DNA of 64,000 nt from Reichenbachiella ulvae (GTDB taxonomy: Bacteria; Bacteroidota; Bacteroidia; Cytophagales; Cyclobacteriaceae): NCBI RefSeq assembly GCF_025833875.1, contig NZ_JAOYOD010000001.1:4464001-4528000 (forward strand), given 5' to 3'. A model generated the notes under the pieces. That model worked only from the letters and a program-made list of their open reading frames with translations, had not been told where the DNA came from and searched no databases. Positions 52,807-62,149 of the stretch are shown here, one piece after another; within the stretch, counting starts at the first letter, position 1; each line of letters begins with the position of its first letter. Both the position numbers and the translations under genes were made by a program.

Positions 52807-55089
52807 TTAGAATTCCATATTGTTGAATTCTTCTCCGATATCTACATTATTGACACCTAGAGAATCGGTTTCGGTATCTACGCCATTGTACCTGTCACAG
52901 TCTAACTCCACTCCCAAAGGTTGTGCGGGTTTTCTAAAGTATCCTTTTTGTACGCCGATCAAAGGGTCATCATAGACGTCCAACATGAATTTTTCCCAAA
53001 TCGGGCGAGCAGTTCTGGCTCCCTGACCCATGGCCCAGTTCTTAAAGTGCACATAGCGGCTTTCACCGCCTACCCATGCTCCGGCTACCAGATTGTGAGT
53101 TACTCCCATGAACCAACCGTCAGAGGCGTTTTGAGTGGTGCCAGTTTTGGCTCCTATGTCGTTGTTGCTTTTCACTTCCCAGGATAGGCCTCTACCGGTT
53201 CCTCCTGTTTCTTCTACCGCACCTTTTAGCATGTGCAGCATCAGATAAGCTGTCTTTTCACTTATGGCCTCTCTTCTTTTAGGAACAAAATCCTCAAGGA
53301 CTATTCCGTTTTTGTCTTCTATTCTCGTGATATAGTAAGGCTCAGTCCAGGTTCCTTGATTCACAAAAGTGGAGTAGGCACCTACTAATTCGTAAAGGGA
53401 GACATCTCCACCTGCACCGAGACACAGTGATGGGACGGCTGCTAATTCACTTTCTATTCCGCAGGCATGAGCCATATCAACAGCCGCTTGAGGGCTGATT
53501 TTTTGCATGATATTGGCAGTGATAGAATTGACCGATCTAGCCATGGCCTGACGAATGGTCATTGTTTCTCCAGAGTATGTGCCTTCTGCATTCTGAGGGG
53601 TCCAGCTTGGGTTTTCCTGATCTTCTAGTACCCAGGTAACCGGCGCATCCACTACTGGGTAGCACGGTGTATAACCTAAATCGATGGCGGCTGCATAGAC
53701 GAATGGTTTGAAGGTCGAACCCGGTTGTCTTTTACTCTGTTTTACGTGATCATATTTGAAATATTTATGATCAATACCGCCTACCCAGGCTTTGATGTGA
53801 CCTGTCTGCGGCTCCATAGCCATGAACCCTGCTTGCAGGAATTGATTGTAATATTTCAATGAATCAACCAAACTCATGGTGGTGTCAATTTCTCCTTGAT
53901 AGGAGAAAACAGTCATCTTTTTGGGTTCATTTAGATAGTATTCTAACGAATCAGAATCTTCACCATATTTGTCTCGCAATCGTCTGTAGTTAGGCGTTCG
54001 CTGGATGGTCATATCTACGAAATCCAATATTTCTTTTCCGTTTTTATCGATCCATGGAGCATCTCCTTGAAGGTGATTGTTGAAAATATATTGAAGAGTA
54101 TCCATATGGTCACGAACGGCCTGCTGTGCATATTCCTGCATGCGCTTGTCGATAGTAGTGTAGATTCTGAGGCCATCTGCAAAAAGATCATATCCATTTT
54201 CTTTGCACCATCTCATCAGATCCTGACGAATGACGAATTTGAAATAGGCAGGTCCTTCGTCTTGATCAGATACTTTGTATTGTAGCCCAAAATCTGAGAC
54301 TTTTAGACTGTCATAAGATACTCGATCAATTTTCCCGTATTTGAACAAGTTGTAAAGTACCTCTGTTCTTTTTGCCAATGCGTTTTCAGGATTTCGAACC
54401 GGGTTATATCGCGTTGGAGCATTGATTAGACTGACCAATATGGCAGCCTCCTTATAAGTAATTTCTGATGGGAGTTTATTGAAGAAAGTCTTTGAGGCAA
54501 CTTTGATTCCAAATGAGTTGTCACCGTACTCTATCGTGTTGAGGTACATGGCTAGAATTTCTTCCTTGGTATAGGAGGACTCTAGTTGAATGGCGATGAT
54601 CCACTCCTTGAGTTTAGTGATGATTTGACCAACCTTTCTGTTAGAATAAAGAGAACCCTGATTGTCAGTTGAAGTTCCATAAAGATTTTCTGCTAGCTGC
54701 ATAGTCAGCGTACTACCGCCCCCTTTGAATTGGAATGTCAGAATACCCGATGCGGCTCTTAACAGCCCTCTTAGGTCGATCCCGGCATGTTTGGTGAAGC
54801 GCATGTCCTCGGTAACCAATAAGGTAGTGATGAGTTCTTGTGACAGTTCGTTATACCCTACGGCTGTTCTGTTGTGTCTAAAATAACTACCTATCTGCTC
54901 TTCGCCATCGGCGTAATACAATATGGAAGTCAAGTCTTCTTCTGGTCTCTCCAGGCTTTTAAGACTAGGTAGACCACCAAACCAACCATTCCAGTCATTT
55001 TTAATGGCATAAATCGTGGAACATCCTCCTACAAAGGCTGCTAATACAATGGCCCAAACTACATAGATCAGTATTCTATAGATATTCAT
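52807..55089 (-). CDS. Class A penicillin-binding protein 1A (peptidoglycan transglycosylase/transpeptidase)
   Basis: The 760-residue protein begins with a membrane anchor (about 5-28). The glycosyltransferase 51 domain (about 60-240) has TEDMRFTKHAGIDLRG with the catalytic Glu94 and GGSTLTMQLAENL. The transpeptidase domain has RQPGSTFKPFVYAAAIDLG (the nucleophile SxxK), SVNS and KTGTTQNASDGWFMG. It builds and cross-links the murein. Its ATG overlaps the upstream sprE stop by four bases (ATGA), coupling the two. Confidence 0.95.
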   Translation of the reverse strand: MNIYRILIYVVWAIVLAAFVGGCSTIYAIKNDWNGWFGGLPSLKSLERPEEDLTSILYYADGEEQIGSYFRHNRTAVGYNELSQELITTLLVTEDMRFTKHAGIDLRGLLRAASGILTFQFKGGGSTLTMQLAENLYGTSTDNQGSLYSNRKVGQIITKLKEWIIAIQLESSYTKEEILAMYLNTIEYGDNSFGIKVASKTFFNKLPSEITYKEAAILVSLINAPTRYNPVRNPENALAKRTEVLYNLFKYGKIDRVSYDSLKVSDFGLQYKVSDQDEGPAYFKFVIRQDLMRWCKENGYDLFADGLRIYTTIDKRMQEYAQQAVRDHMDTLQYIFNNHLQGDAPWIDKNGKEILDFVDMTIQRTPNYRRLRDKYGEDSDSLEYYLNEPKKMTVFSYQGEIDTTMSLVDSLKYYNQFLQAGFMAMEPQTGHIKAWVGGIDHKYFKYDHVKQSKRQPGSTFKPFVYAAAIDLGYTPCYPVVDAPVTWVLEDQENPSWTPQNAEGTYSGETMTIRQAMARSVNSITANIMQKISPQAAVDMAHACGIESELAAVPSLCLGAGGDVSLYELVGAYSTFVNQGTWTEPYYITRIEDKNGIVLEDFVPKRREAISEKTAYLMLHMLKGAVEETGGTGRGLSWEVKSNNDIGAKTGTTQNASDGWFMGVTHNLVAGAWVGGESRYVHFKNWAMGQGARTARPIWEKFMLDVYDDPLIGVQKGYFRKPAQPLGVELDCDRYNGVDTETDSLGVNNVDIGEEFNNMEF

Positions 55090-57728
55090 TTTGAGGGATA
55101 GTTTTTGCTATAAAAGGTGAGGTAGGTGTCTAATTCTTTGGTTTGATAGAAAATGTTGAAATTCTCTTTCGTGATTACGAAATTATAGAATTTGCCACTC
55201 TTATTTATTTTTTCACTTGGCTTTTGCTCGTCTACGATTTCATTGAATTCAACTGCATCAGATTTGTTAGCAAATTCCGAAAGTAGTATGAGTGAATATT
55301 TTTCGTCCAGTATGAGATTACCCACACTCACCTCCATTTGGTTTTTTTCTATCAGGTCTTTGAAATATACCGGTAGTTTTTCTGAAAGCTCCTGATCCGT
55401 TTCATATACAAATACGAAGAAGTGGGTTTGGTCAAAGTTCTTTACAAACTTAGCTCTTGAACTATTCACAAGGTTGATTTGGAATTGCTCAGAGGCGTGA
55501 ACCAGTGAGTCTACATAAGGGACTAATTCACTCTCAGAATACTCTTTCAAGAAATTGTTCAGCTCATATTCGTATTGATAAACCGATTCAGATTTACCAT
55601 GAACGATGATTTTGAGCAAATTCATATTATCGACAAAATCATTGTCTGGATATTTAGCCAAGCCATCGTTGATCAGCGTAAGAGCTTCTTCATAATTGCC
55701 TAATCTATATTGCGAATAAGCATCCTTATAAATTAATTGAAGCTTCTCACTGGCTATCTGCGATTCTGCTTTATAGTTTGGATTGATAATCAACTTGGCG
55801 TAAATACTTTCTGGTGCCTTATTCAATAGTTCACTTTTATAGAAATTGGATTGAGTCATATTGCCTACATCCTGACATATCAGATAAAGCAAATACCATA
55901 CCTCATGTAAATATTCAGTTTCAGGGAACCTTCTGATCAGTTCTTTAAAAGTGTCAATGGCATTTTGCTGTTCCTCAAGATCAAAATTATATATGTTTCC
56001 CAGCTGATAGGTGGCTTCTTCTATTTCATCAAGGAGTACCTTTTGCTCTTCAGCTGTTTTAGGGATGGAGGCGATTAGTTCACTTTTGTCGATTTTAAAC
56101 TCAGAATCGGAATTTTCACCTTCTTTATCTGGAGGATTTACGTTGGCTGTTTGTGTCTCATTAGATTGATTGTCAATGTCTTCAGAAAGGTTGGCTGGTT
56201 TGCTGGATCTTCTCCAATTATCCTCTAATGGTCGGTCTCCCCAAGCTTGACGGAATTGAGCACGACCTTTTGAAACGGCACTTGGATTATAGAAATACCA
56301 TAAAGTTCCTTCATAATTAGAACTACCAAAATTATGTTCGCTCTGATTACCAAATGGATCGTTCATTTGCTGAGAGGCCAGTGCTGCCTGTTGTCTTTGT
56401 CTTTTTTTCTCTTGTTCCTGACGTTCTTTTTCAGCCGCTTCTTCCCTGGCAATGTATTCGTCCAGGAATAGGTCTAACTCTGCGTCATTCATCCCTGCGA
56501 GATTGATCAAACTGTCGTTGGTGTGGATGATGTCCAGTTGGGTCACGAAATTTTCCAGTACTTTTTGACGTGTCTCTATGGCTTCATACTCTTCTTCGTC
56601 ACGTGGAAGCACACTCATCGTACTGTCATAGTACAGTTTGGCAGTTTCGTATTCTGCCAGACTATCGTAGTAGATTTTTCCTAGCTCCCAATAGCTATGT
56701 GCCTTTTGACGATTGTTGCTCACACTGGATCTGATCGAAAGGTTATAATAGTCCATGCCTAATTCCAGATTGTTGTGGCGTACTTCGAACTTGGCCATTT
56801 CGTAATAGATCTTGTCTTTGTACTCCAGATTTTTTCTGTCCTTTAGTAGCTTTCTAAAGTACTTCCTGACTTTTTTGATATCCGTATTTTTAGTCAGACG
56901 GCTTACTTGCGCCATGTTCAATTTGGTATAAAATGACAGTTCGTACGGAGGATTGTTTTTGAGCGCTTCTTTGTAATAATTATAAGCCTCTGCCTCGAAC
57001 CCTAAAGACTGATAAGTTTGACCAATGATGAAGTTGATACGGGAGGCCTCTTTTCCATCTGTCATCAGCGGTACTGCCTGGGTCAGGTTTTGCACCATAT
57101 TGTCCAGATCTTCCCTCACTTGATAATAATAACCCCTTGTCAAATAAAGATCAGTCAGGTTTTTTCGATTGAGGGCTTGACGTTTTAAGTAATCTGACAC
57201 GGCAATGGCATTGTTCAGTTCGTTTACTTCTATGTAGGCCCGCATGAGATCGACTAGCGCTTCGTGCTTTTCATTGTCTCCTTTTCCTTTCGTATTTACA
57301 TATTTGAAAGTTTCAATAGCATTGGCATAATCCAAACTATAAAAACGGGCTTTACCTACTAATATATAAGCATTATCTTCCCAACTGGAGCCCTTGTGAA
57401 TCTGGATAGCCAGGGAGGCTTTTTCTATACAATGCTCGATTTTCTCGTTATAAGATTGGGCAAGCACAGAATCGAAAGGAGGAAAGATGGGTAAGGTCAA
57501 ATTGTAATTCCACTCGTAACTGTCGTGAATCGTTTCTTCAATGGATTTGATGTCTTCCTTAGCAATATAATAGGCGTTGTAGTGGGCGGTGGTATTGTGA
57601 TAGGCATTGCTGAAGACATTGTTTCGCTCTGGTGCACAGGCGAAGAAAAGAATGCAGCAGGATATTATAATTAAGAAGACGGATTTGTTCAATGCTTTAT
57701 AATCTAATGGACTATCACTCTGGTGCAA
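55086..57728 (-). CDS. T9SS-associated TPR lipoprotein, SprE/PorW-like
   Basis: The 880-residue protein is a lipoprotein (SVFLIIISCCILFFAC) followed by NNVFSNAYHNTTAHYNAYYIAKED, a start seen in SprE/PorW. Tetratricopeptide repeats cover much of the chain (NAYILVGKARFYSLDYANAIETF, SRINFIIGQTYQSLGFEAEAYNYYKEAL). A coiled region rich in Glu/Lys/Gln (about 430-455) and further repeats follow. PorW/SprE is needed for T9SS function in Bacteroidota. The chain ends four bases inside the pbp1A gene, an operon link to wall synthesis. Confidence 0.82.
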   Translation of the reverse strand: MHQSDSPLDYKALNKSVFLIIISCCILFFACAPERNNVFSNAYHNTTAHYNAYYIAKEDIKSIEETIHDSYEWNYNLTLPIFPPFDSVLAQSYNEKIEHCIEKASLAIQIHKGSSWEDNAYILVGKARFYSLDYANAIETFKYVNTKGKGDNEKHEALVDLMRAYIEVNELNNAIAVSDYLKRQALNRKNLTDLYLTRGYYYQVREDLDNMVQNLTQAVPLMTDGKEASRINFIIGQTYQSLGFEAEAYNYYKEALKNNPPYELSFYTKLNMAQVSRLTKNTDIKKVRKYFRKLLKDRKNLEYKDKIYYEMAKFEVRHNNLELGMDYYNLSIRSSVSNNRQKAHSYWELGKIYYDSLAEYETAKLYYDSTMSVLPRDEEEYEAIETRQKVLENFVTQLDIIHTNDSLINLAGMNDAELDLFLDEYIAREEAAEKERQEQEKKRQRQQAALASQQMNDPFGNQSEHNFGSSNYEGTLWYFYNPSAVSKGRAQFRQAWGDRPLEDNWRRSSKPANLSEDIDNQSNETQTANVNPPDKEGENSDSEFKIDKSELIASIPKTAEEQKVLLDEIEEATYQLGNIYNFDLEEQQNAIDTFKELIRRFPETEYLHEVWYLLYLICQDVGNMTQSNFYKSELLNKAPESIYAKLIINPNYKAESQIASEKLQLIYKDAYSQYRLGNYEEALTLINDGLAKYPDNDFVDNMNLLKIIVHGKSESVYQYEYELNNFLKEYSESELVPYVDSLVHASEQFQINLVNSSRAKFVKNFDQTHFFVFVYETDQELSEKLPVYFKDLIEKNQMEVSVGNLILDEKYSLILLSEFANKSDAVEFNEIVDEQKPSEKINKSGKFYNFVITKENFNIFYQTKELDTYLTFYSKNYPSK

Positions 57729-57798
57729 TTAATATAAGATTGCAATACTAAGTATCTATTAATATATATTTTTACCGCAAATTAATAAGTACAGCTAA

Positions 57799-58668
57799 TT
57801 GGAAAACAAAAAAACCTTATCAAATCGACTTACTACTAAGTACTTGCTCATTGTAAGGAATGAGGAAAACTTCGCTGAGAAGACAACCTACTCGTTTACC
57901 TATGCAAAGATCATACTTTTTATAGTTACCCTTTTTTTGGTGCTGTCGGTTATTAGTTTTTATCTCATGACGACACTTTTAGAAAAGTGGTTTGATCCCA
58001 GATATGCACAGCTTCAGGCGACTCGCGATGTGATTGAGTTGTCTATGAAGGTGGATTCATTGGAAATCGAAGTAGACAAAAAAGAGCAGTTCATTGCCAA
58101 TGTAAAAAAAATAATCAGTGGTGAAGATGATCAATTTGATCAGGTAGAAGGCTCTGAAAATATTGAGTCTGGTGAGATCAAAGAGATTGTGAGATCAGAT
58201 GAAAAAATAAATCCTATTGATTCCCAGTTTAGAAAAGAATTTGAGAATCGAGATGTTGAATTGCCGACGGCTTCATCTGCACTGTCTCAAGAACTGCAGG
58301 ATTTTTATCTCTTCAAGCCTGTGGACGGTATCATTTCGGATGGTTTTGATCCACAGGAGGATCATTTAGCCATAGATATTGTGGCCAAGCAGGATGAGCC
58401 GATTAAGGCGGTCGCAGACGGTACCGTTGTGTTTTCGTCGTGGACGCAAGATTCAGGATATGTCATTGCGATACAACATCGCGGGAATTTGATTTCGATG
58501 TATAAGCACAATTCGGAATTGTTTAAAAAGGTTGGTAATTTTGTAACCGCGGGAGAGGTCATATCCATTATAGGTAATACTGGAGAGCTGACATCAGGGC
58601 CTCATTTGCATTTTGAACTGTGGTACGATGGAAACCCCATCGACCCGGAGGAATTCATTAGATTTTAA
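57799..58668 (+). CDS. M23-family peptidoglycan endopeptidase with membrane anchor
   Basis: The 289-residue protein has a cytoplasmic start, a membrane segment (about 34-58: IILFIVTLFLVLSVISFYLM), a short coiled coil (about 75-115), an acidic linker and a C-terminal LytM/M23 domain (about 185-285). The metal motifs are DHLAIDIV (HxxxD) and HLHFELW (HxH), and GNTGELTSGPHLHFE is the usual end. It cleaves peptidoglycan cross-links. No ATG occurs upstream; TTG at 57799 is the likely start. The bactofilin gene follows after 11 bases. Confidence 0.9.
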   Translation: MENKKTLSNRLTTKYLLIVRNEENFAEKTTYSFTYAKIILFIVTLFLVLSVISFYLMTTLLEKWFDPRYAQLQATRDVIELSMKVDSLEIEVDKKEQFIANVKKIISGEDDQFDQVEGSENIESGEIKEIVRSDEKINPIDSQFRKEFENRDVELPTASSALSQELQDFYLFKPVDGIISDGFDPQEDHLAIDIVAKQDEPIKAVADGTVVFSSWTQDSGYVIAIQHRGNLISMYKHNSELFKKVGNFVTAGEVISIIGNTGELTSGPHLHFELWYDGNPIDPEEFIRF

Positions 58669-58679
58669 ATCCATTTGTT

Positions 58680-59105
58680 ATGTTTTCAAACAAGCAAGAA
58701 ATGAAAGACGAACAAGAATTGAGTAATTCCAGTAATATTATCGGCAAAGGGACAGTGCTAACAGGGGACATCGAGACCTATGGCAATATTCGTGTAGAAG
58801 GTAAGATCATCGGAAACATCAAGACTAAGTCTAAAGCGGCATGTGGCCATTCTTCTCATATCGAAGGAAATATCCTGGCTCAAAATGCCGAGATAGCCGG
58901 CAATGTGTCAGGTAAGGTAGAGGTATCTGAACTTTTAATTTTAAAGCCATCTGCAGTGATAAGTGGTGACATTATCACCAACAAACTGATCGTCGAGTCA
59001 GGAGCTACCTTCAATGGAGGATGTAAAATGGGCGTTACGATCAAAGAAATCAGAATTGGTGACAAAGCAGCAGAAGGGAAATCTCCCATCAGAAAAGCCG
59101 AATAA
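58680..59105 (+). CDS. Bactofilin (polymer-forming cytoskeletal protein)
   Basis: The 141-residue protein has the bactofilin domain (about 20-120): NIIGKGTVLTGDIETYGNIRVEGKIIGNIKTKSKAACG, ILKPSAVISGDIITNKLIVESGATFNGGCKM, a right-handed beta-helix of short repeating turns. Such proteins form filaments that guide local cell-wall growth. The M23 gene just upstream is a known partner type. The polar termini carry no signal peptide. The atpZ-like gene begins within its 3' end. Confidence 0.92.
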   Translation: MFSNKQEMKDEQELSNSSNIIGKGTVLTGDIETYGNIRVEGKIIGNIKTKSKAACGHSSHIEGNILAQNAEIAGNVSGKVEVSELLILKPSAVISGDIITNKLIVESGATFNGGCKMGVTIKEIRIGDKAAEGKSPIRKAE

Positions 59106-59301
59106 GAAACCTGCTTACAATTATTTAAGATATTCTGGGCTAGCATTCGAAATGCTAGCCTTTATATTATTAGGTGTTTGGGGAGGTATCAAAATAGACG
59201 AATGGCTGGAATTGAAATATCCTATTTTCACCATTTTCTTATCTATGGGAGGAGTGACATCCTCACTTATTTATTTGATCAGAAAATTACCAAAAGAGTA
59301 A
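59014..59301 (+). CDS. AtpZ/AtpI-family ATP-synthase assembly protein
   Basis: The 95-residue frame has two membrane segments: LRYSGLAFEMLAFILLGVWGGIKIDEWL and PIFTIFLSMGGVTSSLIYLI, the AtpI/AtpZ pattern (putative F1F0-ATPase subunit). The ATG at 59014 lies inside the bactofilin gene and would overlap it by 92 bases; GTG at 59059 or TTG at 59056 shortens the overlap to about 50 bases and still keeps the polar N-terminus. The family helps c-ring assembly or Mg2+/Ca2+ supply. The start remains open. Confidence 0.75.
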   Translation: MEDVKWALRSKKSELVTKQQKGNLPSEKPNKKPAYNYLRYSGLAFEMLAFILLGVWGGIKIDEWLELKYPIFTIFLSMGGVTSSLIYLIRKLPKE

Positions 59302-59302
59302 C

Positions 59303-59680
59303 ATGACACGAGGCTTGATTCGTATTTCAGTTTTTTCAATTTTCCTTTTAGGGGTAGACCAGCTGCTACGGCTCTGGGTAGGGCCAGGGATTTTGCATGG
59401 TTACCTGCATTGGATTATCGTTTTCTTTTGGGTGGTCAGCTTGGGTATTCATGTTTTGTCAGAGGTAGCGCAGCGAACTTTGGATATGGATAAGACCCTG
59501 GTTTTGCTTGGTGCAGTGACTGCCAGGCTGCTCATTGCCATCTTTGCGATGGTCACTGTAGCTCTCATTGGGATTGCCGACCGTAGCTTGTTCATAATCA
59601 ACTTTGCGGTGCTCTATTTGTGTTACTTAGTGTTTGAAATCAGTAGTGTATTGTCTAACTTGCGCTCGAATTTGAAGTAA
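59303..59680 (+). CDS. AtpI-like membrane protein of the ATP synthase operon
   Basis: The 125-residue protein has four hydrophobic segments, and the ATG follows the AtpZ stop by one base. In Bacteroidota a small protein of this type sits between the AtpZ-like gene and atpB. It has no clear motif; TARLLIAIFAMVTVALIGIADRSLF is the most distinctive part. A role in ATP synthase assembly is inferred from position only. Confidence 0.6.
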   Translation: MTRGLIRISVFSIFLLGVDQLLRLWVGPGILHGYLHWIIVFFWVVSLGIHVLSEVAQRTLDMDKTLVLLGAVTARLLIAIFAMVTVALIGIADRSLFIINFAVLYLCYLVFEISSVLSNLRSNLK

Positions 59681-59686
59681 GGGTAA

Positions 59687-60706
59687 ATGAAGAATATAAT
59701 AGCTGTTTCTAAGCTACTAAAAGTCAAAGTATTAGCTTTATTATTACTGTTAGTTACATCTACGGGTGTTTTTGCCGCAGAAGGAGGGGAAGGAGAGGCT
59801 TTCGATCCGGGTGCGATGATTACGCATCACATAGTAGATGATTACATCTGGCATTTCTTCGATGGACACTATGGTACTTTGTATTTGCCGGTTATTCTTT
59901 ATACCGACAATGGTTTAGAGATTTTTTCTTCATCGAATTTTTACGACGAAGAGCACAATTTGGTTGAGTACAATGGTTACAAACTGGAGCATGGTCATAT
60001 TGCAGCTTTAGATGGTAGCCATCCTTTAGATTTCTCAATCACCAAGAATGTAGCGTCTTTATTCTTAAGTGCGTTTTTGTTATTAGCAGTCTTCTTCACT
60101 GTGGCAAAAGGGTACAAGAATCCAAAAAGAGCGCCAAAAGGCATTCAGTCATTTTTTGAGCCTATCATCATTTTCATTCGTGACGAAATCGCAATTCCTA
60201 ACATTGGAGAGAAGCAGCACAGAAGGTTTCTACCTTTCTTGTTGACATTGTTCTTCTTCATCTGGTTCAACAACCTGTTAGGTCTGATGCCTGGGGGTGC
60301 TAACCTGACAGGAAACATCTCAGTGACTTTCGTATTGGCATTCATCGTATTGCTGATCACACTATTCAGTACTAAGAAATATTACTGGAAGCACATATTT
60401 GCAACTCCGGGTGTGCCCTGGCCAGTATTGATTATTCTTATCCCAATCGAGTTGGTAGGGATATTGACGAAACCATTCTCATTGATGGTCAGACTTTTTG
60501 CCAATATCACGGCGGGTCACATTATCATCTTGAGTTTGTTTAGCTTGATTTTCATATTCGAGAGTATGGCAGTAGCACCTGTGAGTGTAGCTTTTGCGAT
60601 CTTTATGAACTTCTTGGAGCTATTTGTTGCACTTCTTCAAGCCTATGTCTTCACACTACTAAGTGCGATGTACTTTGGGGCTGCAGTAGAAGAAGCGCAC
60701 CACTAA
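59687..60706 (+). CDS. atpB: ATP synthase F0 subunit a
   Basis: The 339-residue protein has an N-terminal signal-like segment and extra periplasmic part (HHIVDDYIWHFFDGHYGTL), usual in Bacteroidota, then about five membrane segments. It carries PNIGEKQHRRFLPFLLTLFFFIWFNNLLGLMPGG and ELVGILTKPFSLMVRLFANITAGH with the essential Arg. It forms the proton half-channels against the c-ring. The position, before atpE, is the usual operon order. Confidence 0.95.
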   Translation: MKNIIAVSKLLKVKVLALLLLLVTSTGVFAAEGGEGEAFDPGAMITHHIVDDYIWHFFDGHYGTLYLPVILYTDNGLEIFSSSNFYDEEHNLVEYNGYKLEHGHIAALDGSHPLDFSITKNVASLFLSAFLLLAVFFTVAKGYKNPKRAPKGIQSFFEPIIIFIRDEIAIPNIGEKQHRRFLPFLLTLFFFIWFNNLLGLMPGGANLTGNISVTFVLAFIVLLITLFSTKKYYWKHIFATPGVPWPVLIILIPIELVGILTKPFSLMVRLFANITAGHIIILSLFSLIFIFESMAVAPVSVAFAIFMNFLELFVALLQAYVFTLLSAMYFGAAVEEAHH

Positions 60707-60720
60707 GATTGAATGTTTAA

Positions 60721-60981
<261 letters not shown>

Positions 60982-60991
60982 AAAGCATGAT

Positions 60992-61020
60992 AAGTCTTCC
61001 CGGGTTAGCCGGGAAGACTT
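60992..61020 (+). promoter_or_regulatory. Intra-operon hairpin after atpE
   Basis: AAGTCTTCCCGG (60992-61003) pairs perfectly with CCGGGAAGACTT (61009-61020) over a 5-base loop. Only short T runs follow (TTTCAATTTT), so it is likely partial termination or an RNA-stabilising stem rather than a full stop. It may raise the c-subunit level above the others. Confidence 0.55.
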
Positions 61021-61054
61021 TCAATTTTAGAATCATAAAATTAGATATAAAGAA

Positions 61055-61549
61055 ATGGAATTAGTTACTCCAGGTATAGGGTTAATTTTTTGGCAGACGA
61101 TTACTTTCCTTATCGTATTGGGCTTGTTGGCCGCATTCGTTTGGAGACCGATCACTGATGCATTGAGAGCACGCGAAGGTTTCATCGCTGATTCTCTGGA
61201 TGCTGCAGAAAATGCAAAGAAAGAAATCTCACAACTCAAGGCAGACAACGAATACCTTCTTCAGGAGGCTAGAGCCGAGAGAGACAAAATACTAGCTGCT
61301 GCTAATGATGCCGCTAAGAAGATCAAGGAAGAAGCAAAAGAAGAGACAGCTAAAATCACAGCCAAAATGACTGAGGATGCACGTGCTTTGATCAATTCTG
61401 AAAAGAATGCTGCTTTGTCCGAGGTGAAGGACTTGGTTGCTTCGCTATCTCTTGATATTGCAGAAAAGATATTGAGAAAAAATCTGGAAGATAAGAAAGC
61501 GCAGGAAACCCTGGTGCAGGAATTGATTAAGGACATCAAAGTAAGCTAA
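61055..61549 (+). CDS. atpF: ATP synthase F0 subunit b
   Basis: The 164-residue protein has one membrane segment at its start (GIGLIFWQTITFLIVLGLLAAFVW) and a long alpha-helix (about 30-160) rich in Ala/Lys/Glu that forms the peripheral stalk. The delta-subunit gene begins one base after its stop. Confidence 0.95.
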   Translation: MELVTPGIGLIFWQTITFLIVLGLLAAFVWRPITDALRAREGFIADSLDAAENAKKEISQLKADNEYLLQEARAERDKILAAANDAAKKIKEEAKEETAKITAKMTEDARALINSEKNAALSEVKDLVASLSLDIAEKILRKNLEDKKAQETLVQELIKDIKVS

Positions 61550-61550
61550 T

Positions 61551-62108
61551 ATGTCAGAGCACAGAATAGCCACGAGATATGCCAAATCCCTGCTGGAGCT
61601 AGCTTCTGAAAAGGGAATCCTCGAAGAGATCGCAAAGGACATGGAAAGCTTTACTGCTGTCTGCAAGGAGAGCCGCGACCTGTTCTTGATGATCAAAAAT
61701 CCTATCGTGGTTCACGGCAAGAAACTAACCATTTTGGAAAAGATATTTCAAGGTAAAGTCAATGAGATGACTTTGGCATTTTTTAAACTTTTGACTCGCA
61801 AGAAGAGAGAAAGCTATTTGCCAGAAGTTGCCAAGGCATTTACTGAGCTATACTACGAGCACAAAGGAATAATTGAGTCTACTATTACTACAGTAGCTCC
61901 TATTTCTGCTGATATCAGAAAAGAAGTAGAAGCTATCGTGAAGAAGATCACTAACAAAGAAGTAGTGCTCACCGAAAAAATCAACGAAGACCTCATTGGA
62001 GGGTTCGTATTGAAGATTGGTGACAGACAGATCGATTATAGTATCAGTAGCAAACTAAGAGAGCTGAAATTGAAATTCAGCCAAAGAAATTTTGTAAGTC
62101 AAGCCTGA
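61551..62108 (+). CDS. atpH: ATP synthase F1 subunit delta
   Basis: The 185-residue protein starts RIATRYAKSLLELASEKGILEEI, the typical delta (OSCP) start, and ends IGGFVLKIGDRQIDYSISSKLRELKLKF. It links F1 alpha/beta to the peripheral stalk. Confidence 0.95.
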   Translation: MSEHRIATRYAKSLLELASEKGILEEIAKDMESFTAVCKESRDLFLMIKNPIVVHGKKLTILEKIFQGKVNEMTLAFFKLLTRKKRESYLPEVAKAFTELYYEHKGIIESTITTVAPISADIRKEVEAIVKKITNKEVVLTEKINEDLIGGFVLKIGDRQIDYSISSKLRELKLKFSQRNFVSQA

Positions 62109-62149
62109 TTGGGCCCAAATAATAGAAGAATAATAAACGTATTAATACA

